64,000 nt of DNA, taken from contig NC_033635.1 of assembly GCF_001540865.1 (NCBI RefSeq), positions 2,872,231-2,936,230 of the forward strand, written 5' to 3'. The stretch comes from Ananas comosus (Eukaryota > Streptophyta > Magnoliopsida > Poales > Bromeliaceae). The translations under genes and the position numbers were made by a program. Below are positions 12,024 to 23,431 of the stretch, in pieces. Positions within the stretch are counted from its first letter, which is position 1. Each line of letters starts with the position of its first letter. The notes under the pieces were generated by a model. It did not search any database and was not told where the DNA came from. It was given only the letters and a program-made list of their open reading frames with translations.

Positions 12024-13300
12024 GTGTGTTTATATGAGAGCTTAGTTTGCAGAGCCCTGGGCTCATCGTATGGTCCTCGGCTCTGAAGCAATGGCAATAA
12101 TGCCCATCCATTGGCCGTGTCAGTTTTTGCCGTGCAAATGATTCAATTCAATTGCATTGCCGCGTTGTGGCTGCGCGCCTGATGCGCCCATTAATTTCTT
12201 AAGACAAAGCAGATTCAGAACTAAAGTTAAAGTGGGGGGTACGAGGCCCCTCTGGTATTGAGAGCTGTCGAACGCTGCTGCTGTAGAATACTGCCGGACG
12301 CAAAAAGAGTTTTTAGGGTAATATGACGCTCCAGTTCTGAAGGTTCATCCGTCTTAGAACTACTCTAAATTTAGTATGCGTAACTCTTTTAATTATTTAG
12401 ACTTAACCACTGTCTAAAATACTATAGTTAGATTAAAAAATTTAGTTACATTATAGCTTCTGTAAAAAAATATTTCAAATTTTAGGAGTGTCGTATTCTT
12501 TTTCTCTCCAAGTCGTGACTTCTCGTAAGGCTCAAACACACTGACAAATATTACTCTAACATTGTCTCATTAGCATTAGTCAATTTTGTAGGGAGCCGCG
12601 TTTCACCCACAACGGTCGTTAGTCCAGTTACTGTATGATTCTAACTTAGCCAATACTCATTTCGTACTTCTAACTGAAGATTGGCTTTAGTAACAACTAT
12701 AATGCCCCACTTTTCAGGACTCGCCCATCTTAGACCTCTTCTAATCCTATCACGTTGAACCTCTTAATATCTTGAGGCTAGCTACCACTCAAAATATTTT
12801 AGCCCCTATTATAATTTATATATAAAGTTATTCTAAATTCTAGGTTGCCACAGTAAAGTGTTTAAATATATGCTTCTTCGTTTCTTACGAAACTTTAGAA
12901 ATTTTATCTTACATTTTACTTACCAGAAAAAAAAAAATGATCATCCTTTTCCACCGCAAAAAGTAACCTTTTAATAGATCCTTTCAGCGACGGAGAGATT
13001 TGAAAATTCTGCTATAATGGAAATGTGATTTTATGCTCGAGAGGCAAAACTTTGATCTAGTGTTTCTATTTCTACTGCAGATATAAATTGTTTGGAGAGT
13101 TAATATGATATATTTTTCAGTAAAAGAATTCAAACAACACTTTATTAAATAACACTGAAGTGGACAGGGGCTGCGGACATTAGTGGTATTTTGATTAGTT
13201 TCTAATAAAACGACTTTCCTGTTTGAAAAGAAAAATAATTAATAGCAGATTAGAAGCATAAAGATTTAAATTAGACAGGGAGTGGTGCTCAGTACATTAG
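9671..13300. other. Gene-poor intergenic DNA
   Basis: No supported gene. The open frames at 10619-10885 and 10987-11235 lack recognisable domains. A (TTA)n microsatellite lies at 11992-12023. From about 12300 to 12850 there are two blocks with the words 'cttagaactactctaa' and 'cttagacctcttctaa' that look like decayed LTR-type sequence. No terminal repeats, primer-binding site or polymerase motif could be recognised. Confidence 0.5.
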
Positions 13301-13309
13301 ACTAGGAGT

Positions 13310-13565
13310 GGCGCTGGCCCGACCCTCCCCGCAGCGAGATCACGGGTCCGGCCCGGCCCGGGCGCAGCTGGCGTTTGGGTCCGGCCCAGTCCATACAGGT
13401 CCTGTTGGCTCGGTCCCGCCGCAGCTGGTGTAGTGGACCGGCCCGCCCTGCGGTTGGCCCGGCCACGCCACAGCGGGCCCGGCCAAGCCACAGCAGGCCC
13501 GACAAGGTCGCAGCGGGCCTACGAGCCCGGCAGGGCATCCCGGCCCGGCCCCGCCAGGCCCACTG
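13310..13565. repeat. Degenerate GGCCCGGC-rich low-complexity block
   Basis: About 250 bp of imperfect repeats built around GGCCCGGCC and GCAGCGGGCC interrupt AT-rich DNA. Open frames on both strands here (for example 13297-13491, 13433-13690) are by-products of the composition. A similar GGGCCG-rich block is at 23880-23970. Confidence 0.6.
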
Positions 13566-13602
13566 CGATTTTGACTGAAATTCAGGTTTTTGCAACCGGC
13601 TT

Positions 13603-14507
13603 TAGACCTGGCAAACGGGCGAGTTGGATAATCCGCGGGCAGGTTATTGTACTCGCAAGTTACTTGGGCATGAATAAAATTTACCCGTAAATTTTTGAAT
13701 AGCCAACATTTTTATCCATACCTGTCCGTGGGCGGGCAGGTGGATATGCGGGTTATTCGCAATTTTTTTTTCTTTTTCACTCTTATATTTTTTAAATGCA
13801 AAACACACACACACACATATATAAGTTTAAAAGCGTAATATAACTCATTATTTAAAATATCATAATATACAAAAAAAAAAAGTTTTAAAGCAAAAATATT
13901 TCATAATATAAAAGACACGTGATAAAAAATTAGGATTTAAAAGCTAATATAACTCATTATTTAAAATATCATAATATACAAAAAAATATTAAAGTTTTAA
14001 AGCAAAAATATTTCATAATATAAAAGACACGTGATAAAAAATTAGGATTTAAAAGCTAATATAACTCATTATTTAAAATATCATAATATACAAAAAAATA
14101 TTAAAGTTTTAAAGCAAAAATATTTCATAATATAAAAGACACGTGATAAAAAATTAGGATTTAAAAGCTAATATAACTCATTATTTAAAATATCATAATA
14201 TACAAAAAAATATTAAAGTTTTAAAGCAAAAATATTTCATAATATAAAAGACACGCGATAAAAAATTAGAATTAGAATTTTTAGGATGGGTATATATATA
14301 TAAATTAAGAAAATATATTTTGTAATTAAAAACTATATGTATGGGTACTCGTAGATACTCGTGGGTTATCTAAAATGCTCATAATTTAATGAATATTCAT
14401 CCGTTTTATTCGTAATTTGTTGGGTTGAAAAAGTTAGTATCTATACCCGTAAATTTACGGATAATCTGCAGGCACCCGTCAGTTTGGATTGAGATTGGTA
14501 GGTCTAC
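13603..14507. mobile_element. Candidate hAT-type non-autonomous element
   Basis: The left end reads TAGACCTGGCAAACGGGC and the right end, inverted, TAGACCTACCAAT. TAGRCCTGGCAA-type ends followed by CGGGT-rich subterminal words (GCGGGCAGG, GGCGGGCAGG, CCCGTAAATTTACGGATAAT) are typical of plant hAT elements. No matching 8-bp duplication is visible at the edges, so boundaries may have decayed. The centre holds the 112-bp tandem repeats. Confidence 0.5.
13829..14273. repeat. Four tandem copies of a ~112-bp unit
   Basis: Units start with AAAAGCTAATATAACTCATT at 13829 (110 bp), 13939, 14051 and 14163 and are nearly identical. The last three carry the spacer CAAAAAAATATTAAAG. Each contains GACACGTGATAA (GACACGCGATAA in the last), so the array multiplies a CACGTG core. 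Non-coding. Confidence 0.93.
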
Positions 14508-14907
14508 CTAGTTGTAATATTTGTATGCAAATTTCTTCAAAGACTCCAATCTCAACTAACTAATTTGTTCCCTTGTCTCCAACAATCAACAAATGGTAAG
14601 AAACGCCTGGGAATGTTTCTGGTCCTACATTGTCGCCTACTCCCCTCAAAGCTCCAGCCCACCTCCCATTTACTTAGATACAATGCCAAGAATAATATAA
14701 GGGGATATTTTTTTTACTTATTTTTTACATTTGTATATTTATTTATATGCAATAAAGCATTATATTATTATATGTGATTAAAACATAAAATGAACCCTAA
14801 CCCACCATTTCTGATATTCACCGTCCCCTTTTGAAAACCACCCCCTCCCTCTCCTCTCCCTCCCCCCACTCTCCTCTCCCACTCTTCTCCACTCTCTCCA
14901 TTACAAT

Positions 14908-14909
<2 letters not shown>

Positions 14910-14955
<46 letters not shown>
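14910..14955. repeat. (CT)n microsatellite in the kelch-gene leader
   Basis: About 23 CT units lie some 70-110 nt upstream of the kelch-gene start. Pyrimidine tracts of this kind are common in plant 5'UTRs and core promoters. Confidence 0.85.
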
Positions 14956-14958
<3 letters not shown>

Positions 14959-15021
14959 CACGCACGCATTGGGGTTCTATACTTTGTTTCCCTGTTCTTC
15001 GGCCGAGTACCATTTGGAGCG

Positions 15022-18000
15022 ATGTGGTGGGAGGTGGTGCACGCGCGAGCGGCAGATGGGGGGGCCGGGGGTGAGGTGGGGGCACACGTGCAACGCCGTC
15101 GAGAGGGGGCGGTTCCTCTACGTCTTCGGCGGCTACGGCGCCGGCAAGTGCCAGACCAACGACGTCCACGTCTTCGACACCGGTGAGCTCCTCGATCGGA
15201 TCCTCCGATTCCAACCCCCTGATAGTTTTATTCATATGATCCTTTTTGATAAAGGTGTCTCCTTTTTATGTATGTTTGTGGTAACAGACCCTTTCCGGAT
15301 GAAATCATTTGGCGAATCAATGGCTCTGTTAGTTTGTATAATCTCTGTTCCTTGGGTCATTTTATTAGGTTTAGACAAATTGTTCTGTTCAAAATTGGAT
15401 TTTTTCTTCCGTTTTTTTTTCTTTAATCCGTTCTGAATTTGCAATGCATGCTACTGCATTCCACAGTGCTTGAATTTTGGGTTCTTGTATGTCTCGTTCC
15501 TTTTCTATTGGTATGACACATTGAATTATATCTGCATATCTCGCTTTACTGTTGCCTCTTACCAACCCAAAACTCGAAAACCTAATTATTATCAAACCAC
15601 CGCGTATTCAATTGCCAGTTTCTCAGACCTGGAGCAAACCGACGTTAATGGGCAATCCACCTTCTCCGAGGGACAGCCATAGCTGCACGACTGTTGGGAA
15701 CAAGCTGTTTGTCTTTGGTGGAACTGACGGGAAAAAACCGCTCAAAGATTTGCATATTTTAGACACCTGTAAGTAAAGATAACATTCTGTGATTGTTGTT
15801 AAGAAAATGTTGTTATGTGAAAACTCAGTAATTTATGAGAAGTTGTGCCCATGAATCATAAACGTAACCTTTGAGCTTAGTTATCCAAAATATGCTTCTT
15901 TCGGATTTGTCTCAGTTACTCATCAGAGAAAATTTGATAATTGTGTTTTGCAAACTATGTGAACAGCATCCAATGCCTGGATTCAACCAACTGTAGAAGG
16001 CAGAGGACCAGATGCACGCGAGGGGCATACTGCTTCCCTTGTAGACAGATGGATTTTCATCTTTGGAGGCTGCGGGATATCTAGCGATACTCATCAAGAA
16101 GTATATTATAACGATCTTTTCATGCTGAACACAGGCGAGATAACTCTCGATCTTTTTTCAGTAACTTCTTTATTGTTGCCAAAGAATTACAAAAGTTTGG
16201 AATTTCTTGTCCTGTTATAAAGCAATTTTGATCTTGTCTGAGTTGTCGTTGGGATCTTTAAATATTAATTTAATTTCTCGTGCATATTTACTATGGTCTT
16301 GTTTAAGCACTATTATTACTATATTCATGTCAATCAACAATCAGCTTTCGGTGTCAGTGAAATTGTTTTTTGCTGCTTCTCAGAAGAACTGATCTGGAGG
16401 CATGTTATGACATCCGGCAACCCTCCTTCAGGCCGTGATAGCCATACTTGTTCGTCATGGAGGAACAAACTTATAGTGATTGGCGGTGAAGACTCTTCAG
16501 ATTGCTATTTATCTGATGTTTATGTACTAGACACAGGTACCTGCCTCATTTGTCGGGACAATCCATGATTTTTAGAAGTAAGAATTCGTAAGTCGTATAA
16601 TGTGCTACAATCGGCATGCAACTATAATAGTACTTTTCTCATACAGAAACTCTTTCATGGGAGAAAATGATTACAGCAGGACAGGCGTTTCCACCTCGTG
16701 CTGGGCACACAGCTATGACCATTGGAAGTAATATATTTGTATTTGGGGGCTTCAGAGATGATAGGAACCTTTATGATGACCTCTGCGTACTAGATGTTGG
16801 TATGTAAACTAGATTTCATTGACAAAGAAGCATTTTTGTCATATTTGGCTATTTTCTCTGTTCAAAAGTCAAAAAGCTAAAGGTGAAAAAGGAGACATGA
16901 ACTATGCCAAATTAGGAAAAGGACAAAGGATATTCCTATTGCTGGGTTGAAATTATCATATAACAATGTTTTCCCTCAAAAGATTTTCTTTTTGTGCATA
17001 GGAAAGAGTGTAGTTGCAAGATCATTTGCTAGAAAATGACCATGTGGACTGCTGGAAAACTTTAACTTCAAGCTATAGGACAGCCACATTGCTTTAAGTC
17101 CCTTGTAAAGCTTTTCATATCAAAAATGATTTTAATGAATTTTACATGCAACAGCTAGGGAATAGGTTTATTCATCTTGGGCAAAGTTTGAGCCTATTCC
17201 TTGTTATTCTATAGGTGACATGACATACTATCATTTGTTTTTTTTTTCCCGTATTTTCCTGCAAATCATCTATTTGTATATATAACCCTGTGAAATCTGA
17301 ATTATTATATATTGAAACTGCAGTTTCTTATAAAAGTAGCGCTATCATTAGGCAAGAGTCTAGCAAATCCACAGGGAGAAGTCTGTTTTGTGTTAGAAAA
17401 GATATTTTTCAAAGAGAGTTAATTTTGTAAGTACAAGAGATATGGATAAAAATGAAGTTTATGAAGAGCATGTGTAAAAATTATGTAAGTTTTGGTAGGG
17501 CTGGATACGTAATGTCTCTTTTTGAAAATTTAAGGTACTTCACATATAAGAAAATTCAAGTAGTTTCAGGGTGTGCATGCAGATAGACGTACTTGGAGCA
17601 GATTGATGCCTGTAAACCAGGGACCTTCTGCTCGTTTTTCTATGGCGGGTGATTGCTTGGATGCATCAAAAGGAACACTTGTCTTAATTGGTGGGTGCAA
17701 TCAATCTCTTGAAGCACTTCATGACATTTATTATTTACATACAGGTTAGCTATATCCCTTCAATGGTTCGCGTATTCAGTAATTTATTACATTGGGCATT
17801 TTATGCTGCTATCACACCGTTCTCAAAAAGAACCGTATGTGAGACTCTCACGTCATACGGCTCTGTCCAGTCAGTGTCTCCTTTTCAAATTGTTGATGTT
17901 CTACCTTTTTTATCTACTAATAGATATGCCGATAATAAATGGATTGCTTGATGAAAGGAGAGAGAGGATATCCATCAGGAGAGAGTTGAAGAGGAAGTGC

Positions 18001-19790
18001 CAAGAAGAATATCTTCCAAAAGAACGATTGAAGAAGGATAACAGTGCACCTCAGATTGCGTTGGGAGCTGACTCCATTCAGCTTGAGAATATGCAGCAAT
18101 TCAGTCAGTCAGGTATAACGAGATACATCAACAAAGACGGTTTGCATGCTTTGTCTTTTAGCTGCTATTTAGATGTGCATGCTTGTCTTTCAGCTGTTAT
18201 TTAGATGTACCTCTTTGTTTAAGTGTATTTAACTGTGCTATTATTGAGAGGGCTTTATAACCGTCTACTGGAACAAAAAAGAGACGACCCATCATGTTGT
18301 TTAGCCTACGATAAAAACCAAGAACATTCTCCTGTATCAAAGAAGTTCACGTACTATAATCACTTTAAGTGAAGGATCTCTGGATATCCGCATGTTTCTA
18401 AAGAGCACTGCAAAGGAGCGAAAAGAAACTTTTGTTTCACTTGGATGTCTCTTTCTTGATGCAAGAAAGATATAATGTTATTGCAGAGGAATTTATGTTT
18501 TCTCAATACTTGGGAGTTTAACATATAATTGTTCAGCTAAGAGCTGTTGCCTTCTTCAGGCAGAAAGGCGCGTCATCCCAAAGCCGCTAGAAAAATCGAG
18601 TTTGAAGCAAGAATTATGAATATTAATCACCATGGATATGCAATTGAAACGGTTATTGGCGGGAAAGTGTTTCATGGCTTGCTATTCTCTTGCACATCAA
18701 TCCCTTGTCAAGGCAATGATGCTAATGCTAACGAGTAAGTGAAAATTTCGTCTCTTTTGAGGAGCAACTCGGTTTACTTTCACCGTTAAACTTAGATGCT
18801 TGAAATGTTCTCAGGAAAGCGGCAACCGAAGCTGGGCATTATAAAGAGAGCATGCAGCAGCCTACTGTTAATGACGAGAATCCTGTCCGACAGCAAGCGG
18901 AAAGCTCAGAACAGGTAATTTGACATGGCTTAGTTTTTGAGATTTTCACATGACATACTTGAAAGAATTAGTAGATAGAGTAGATAGCTGTTCTTTGTTT
19001 TTTTCCTTCTTTTATCAATACTTTTCTAATGATCATGAGGAGTTACACTTACACGTACACTCACACGTGCACTCGTGTGCCTGCACGCACGCATTCATGC
19101 ATGACATTAAAATGTGGGAACATTGGCTGTCATTGTTATCGTTAACTATATTTTTCTTGCAGCCACCAGGAAATTTGGAGTCCCTAGCAGATTCGTATGC
19201 AGAGGTAAGGAATGCAGTAATGAACTGTGCAAAGGAAGTCCAAAACGAAAACCCACATGAAAATGCACCTCCTTCCGCTATTGAAACACGGACCTCATTG
19301 GCAAGCGAAGGTATGAAATGTTTAGTTCTTCTTGAAAGACTTCTATGTGAATTTTATTAGCGCATGGAAGAGTAGAAAAGCGGCAAACGAACCAGTCAGT
19401 CGGTGAAAAATGACTAAGGCCTAAAGGTTGCGAATGGCTCTCGGTTAGTGGTAGTTCGTGTGTGTTATTTAGCTTATGCACATTGATAGGTCGAAATACA
19501 AAGTGATAGGAGTATGCATTAGTTTACAAAAAGACAAACTTCAGCATAGATAATTGTTCTTTTGGAAGTTCAAACACTGGTTTCATTAATTTTAAAATGC
19601 CCTTTATCATTCCTCATTCCAGCTCCAGAGGCCAATGAGTAGCAATTCGCGAGAAACAGACCAGCCCAAGAGCCAAGAAGAGACATGGGAAAGATGTTCT
19701 GAGGAGATCTCTGAGGCAGCCCAACATACAGTTTACAAGAGGTTACTCGGTTCCATGAATGATGGCCCTAAATCCCTCTTAAGATATTGA
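15022..19790 (+). CDS. Kelch-repeat (galactose oxidase-like beta-propeller) protein, 11 coding exons
   Basis: Probable protein-interaction scaffold of the galactose oxidase/kelch superfamily; partner unknown. Exons: 15056-15182 (or from ATG 15022), 15619-15768, 15967-16134, 16384-16536, 16647-16799, 17583-17744, 17924-18112, 18560-18734, 18815-18914, 19163-19310 and a last exon from 19623. Exons 1-6 each encode one kelch blade ([44 protein letters not shown]) and end at the same point in phase 1. Later exons encode a basic, helix-prone tail. Intron 3 uses a GC donor (16135). The start is ambiguous: ATG 15056 gives an open frame, whereas [10 protein letters not shown] from 15022 joins the blade only if the G7 run 15058-15064 is one base shorter. 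The end is also ambiguous. Donor 19311 leads to stop 19642 (514 aa), whereas a GC donor at 19301 leads to a protein-like frame ending at 19790 (about 560 aa). Confidence 0.85.
17830..17863 (-). other. Group II intron domain V-like sequence (organelle-derived fragment) in kelch intron 6
   Basis: Read on the minus strand, this 34-nt segment begins GAGCCGTATG and ends CATACGGTTC, which pair as the lower stem of group II intron domain V. An inner stem GTGAG/CTCAC closes a small loop. Domain V is 34 nt long and highly conserved in plant mitochondrial and plastid introns. The spliceosomal intron around it (17745-17923) is only 179 bp. The likely explanation is a short mitochondrial or plastid DNA insertion; flanking extent is not determinable here. 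Confidence 0.65.
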
Positions 19791-19852
19791 AAAGCTTTGA
19801 CGCAGCTTGTCATCAATGTTGTATATGTTGTCTTTTTTCCTTGTTTTGAAGT

Positions 19853-19932
19853 ATAGAAGACAGTTTCAGCAGATGCAGCTGCTATTTTGTCCATAGAAGA
19901 CAGTTTCAGCAAATGCAGCTGCTATTTTGTCC
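19853..19932. repeat. 40-bp tandem duplication in the kelch-gene 3'UTR
   Basis: The unit starting ATAGAAGACAGTTTCAGCA occurs at 19853-19892 and 19893-19932 with one mismatch (AGATG versus AAATG). It lies just after the kelch stop codon. Confidence 0.92.
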
Positions 19933-21020
19933 TTGTAAGTTAGTAAAAGCATGGAAGCATGCCTTTGGCAAGAGAAAAAGCTACCGTATGATCAAGCTCG
20001 TATTTTGCTGTATTTTCGAGCCGAATAAGTTTACCTTGTAATAGGTTTCATCCAATCTTGTTGGCGATCCATGGGGCAATCTGAGAAGACCCTTTCTGTT
20101 TGTGGCGTCAGTTAATTTCAGAAGATTACATCATATGCTGGTGCCGCGTGAATTTGTTGCGCTTGTGATTGTGCTTAGGAAGCTGGAGATAGATGGGATT
20201 TTGTCGACGATATCAAAATAGGAAATTCCCAGGATGAGAATAAAATTAGAGGCTTTACTCCTCCCCTGGCCCCAAAGTCACAAAGTAGAACATTTGCTGT
20301 GATGTGATATTTTACGGCACCAGCTTGTAACAAGTTAAATAAAACTACACCTATTATTTCTCCAATGTTTTCATACATTGCTATGCACGAATAAAGACCT
20401 GAAAAGGGAACCAGATGAAATATAGAAGACAAGAAGTGCATTTTTTTTTTGTGGTCAAGGAACTCTACACTACTGTATAAGAAGACAAGTAACATATTAT
20501 TTATGTCATCATGAGGGTGAAAAGAGTAATTTAACTACCCTGTTTTTCTTGGCTTGAGCACCAACATGGGGATAATGACTAAATTGCTCTCCATTAGCGC
20601 AGAGTAAGAACAGTAGATCTCCACAAAATCAGGAAAAAAACTGCACATGTATATCAGAATTCAAGCATCATGGACGCACATCTGATGCAACCAAGTCTCA
20701 CAAAGTGCCTTGATAACTAATCAACACATCAAATCGAGCAATTTTTCACACTCAACCTTCTGAGAGATACGATATACAAGCAAATTAGAAGAATCAAATA
20801 GCTATGATCTATATAGAAACTATTCTGGAAGATCCATTCAATTGATATGCACCGAATACAAACCACCTCCCACATTAAGCTATAGATATAGAATAGATAC
20901 ATAAATCAGAGAATCTTTAGTCAACTAATAGTCAAGCATGTCTTCCCAGAAAAGGAAGAGAAGTGCAACAATATCCTTACAAATTACTCATGTTTTAACT
21001 TTTAAACAGCACGCGGCATA
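19933..21020. other. Region between the convergent kelch and SPIRAL1-like genes
   Basis: Contains the kelch 3'UTR (probably to around 20.1-20.2 kb) and the 3'UTR of the minus-strand SPIRAL1-like gene. No other coding sequence is supported, and the open frame at 20175-20495 has no recognisable domain. No mobile element was recognised. Confidence 0.5.
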
Positions 21021-22284
21021 TCATTTGCCCTCGCCGCCACCAAAAAGGTAGTTGAGGGAAGAGCCACCTCCCGGAGCAGCATGCACCTTCGTCGAAGGTC
21101 GCTCCTGACAGAAGAAGAAAATTTAGAATTACCGTCCCACTTAGATAAAGAAAAGAAGGCCACATAAGCAAATGCTTGTGTCGGTATCTTCATAGTAGCT
21201 AACACAAAGGATTAGACATCTCAGAAACGCCAATGTTTACCTTTATTCTCGTGCTCTTCAACTAATTCCAAAGTTCACCTTCTTTTAATCTCGTGCTCTT
21301 CAACTAGTTCACTTCTTATGACTACTATAACAATTCCATATTGTTTTCTTACAAATATAATTGGAGAAGTAATTCACAAAAATTAGAGAACCAAAAGTCT
21401 TCCAAAGCAGCAAGAAAGAAGAACAGACATTTATGCTTTAGTGTTAAAGCAGTGTTAGCATCAGTTTTGTTCAAAAACCGTGACATTACAAGAATTCCAT
21501 CCGTATGAAAAGACAAATTTCAGTCAAAAACAAGGATGTCTAAACAGTTAATGGTGGCAGTTGGAACACATGGCCACGTAGCTGAATTATGCTAGTATTA
21601 GTGTAACTGTTGCATATTAATTAGCTGAAACTTTCAGCACAAATTCAAGATTTCTGTATCACAATGTGTCTGCATGGGCTACAAGTGAAAAAGTTTGTAG
21701 ATGGGATAAATAACTGGGAGCGTGCGAGACAGGAATGGCGTATAAGCCCTATTCAAAAATATAAGCTGAGATATTATTACAGTTGAGTAACTTAATTTGA
21801 ACTGTGAAATTAAAGGTTGATAAAAGAGTGATAGTGAAATTATCCCTTTCTATCTCTTGACGCCCGGACTAGCTACCCTTCCATACTCCTACATTTCTTC
21901 TCATCCCTCTGAAACTTATTTGCCATGGCACCCCCTGTCTTTCTCCTATGGTGGTTGCATCAGCTTGCTTACCAGTTGCAGATGCAGATTATTCACAAGT
22001 AGAATGGAAAGTGGAAAGTTCCAGCTAATTGAATTGAACCAACAAGTTCATACCGTAATGAAATTGCCACTGTTCTGGCCATCTGCACGGAAATAGTTGT
22101 TTGCCTGGCAGCCTTGGATGCCTGCCGGTATCTGCTTGCTGGCATCAACCGGTGGAGGAGAAGCTGGCTTCTGAACAGGTGCAGGTGCAGGTGCAGCATT
22201 CTCAACTGCTTTGGGAGCCTCGCCACTCCCAAAAAGGTAGCCCAAGGAACTCTGACCTCCCCCGCTGCTGACTCCACGGCCCAT
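21021..22284 (-). CDS. SPIRAL1-like microtubule plus-end protein, 104 aa, two coding exons
   Basis: Small plant-specific microtubule-associated protein of the SPIRAL1 family, needed for straight anisotropic cell growth through cortical microtubule organisation. Exon 1 is 22284-22054 and exon 2 is 21104-21021, joined in phase 0 across a GT-AG intron of 949 bp. The N-terminus MGRGVSSGGGQSSLGYLFGS (1-20) and C-terminus PGGGSSLNYLFGG carry the paired GGGxSSLxYLFG signature that binds microtubules. Between them lie a proline/alanine linker and IPAGIQGCQANNYFRADGQN, conserved in the family. Upstream, a 5'UTR intron is likely: a donor (CCGAG|GTATGG) at about 23438 and an acceptor (TTTTGTAG) just upstream of the ATG. 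Length is normal. Which SP1-LIKE member it is cannot be said. Confidence 0.92.
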
Positions 22285-23407
22285 CTTACCGGTTTACAAG
22301 CCCCGATACTACAAAACCAAAAGAATTAGGGAGTTTCCTCAGAAAATGAATGCAATTTCAGAACTATAGCACACCCCGAAAGGTGAATTTTCGTATGACA
22401 AGTAATGGCTAAAAGAGCAGCTTATAGGTTTCCGTAATGTATCTTACATTATGTGGAAAAAGAAAGGAAAAAAAATTAGGCACAAATACACAAGTATAGG
22501 CTATATTTCTAAGGATGTAGGTACAATTTTAGCTTCAGACAGGTATACAAACAAGTATGCAAAAGACCTTTAGGTGCTTTATAGTATCATTAATATAACA
22601 TGGCTGATGATTAGTTGATTGATTAATAGCATTAATCAGATGATCACCATTTTCCATCCAACATAATATTAAGAGAACAACAAGGAAGATTATTTAAAGG
22701 CTGATTCTATTGACATTTCCATCAACAAATCACCTAAAATGAGGAAAAACTTAATTTTGAGAATACAATCTTTTGTAATCTGTCTTATACTAGTACAAAG
22801 GAGGTTCCTTTTCTTTTTTGTTTCTTTTAAAGTGCAAATACATTTCAAAATATGATATCACCTTCTACCAAATTCTACTACATAAGTGGTGTCCAAATTT
22901 GCAAAAAATTGGTGTGTTTTTGGCATAAAATAAAATTTAGGGTTTTTTTTTTACTTAACATCTTTTTCTTTCTACTATAAAATTAAGGCCAAGGCGACAA
23001 GTACACAAGTCCAACACAAAATTAACAGAACCGAAACGAGAAATGAAAATGTTAATTAGGACATAAAATAAATCACACAAAATTTTCCCACTAGGTTTAT
23101 ACAAGAAAATCCACGTTTAGAACCAAATCAGAGGAACAAAAGCGGAAAACTAGGATCGAAACCCTGTGGCCTCATTTTCGTAAAAAAGCCAACAAGATTC
23201 ATATAAAGAAGAGAACACAATCCAAAATCAACTCCATAAACCACGCTCAACACCAAATCCCATGAAATATCATTAGATCGGAAACAGATAAAACGCCAAT
23301 AATACCCAAAAAAAAAAACCCCAACAACCCCCCAAAAAACACCGTTTTCAGCAAAGTATAAGGGAGAAAAACGATCGATTGGAGCGTCGGAGACAGATCT
23401 AAAGGTC

Positions 23408-23431
23408 AGGGTTAGGGTTAGGGTTAGGGTT
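23408..23431. repeat. Telomere-like GGGTTA repeat / telo-box
   Basis: Three GGGTTA units followed by GGGTTT; on the transcribed minus strand this is AAACCCTAACCCTAACCC. It lies at the beginning of the inferred 5'UTR intron of the SPIRAL1-like gene, just downstream of its donor. AAACCCTAA is the plant telo-box found near transcription starts. The hexamer form differs from the canonical plant TTTAGGG heptamer. Confidence 0.8.

Noticed and set aside
13829..14273. Regular tandem array considered as a CRISPR-like or satellite array
   Set aside because: Head-to-tail 112-bp units without unique spacers in plant nuclear DNA; it is a short tandem repeat within a transposon-like element.
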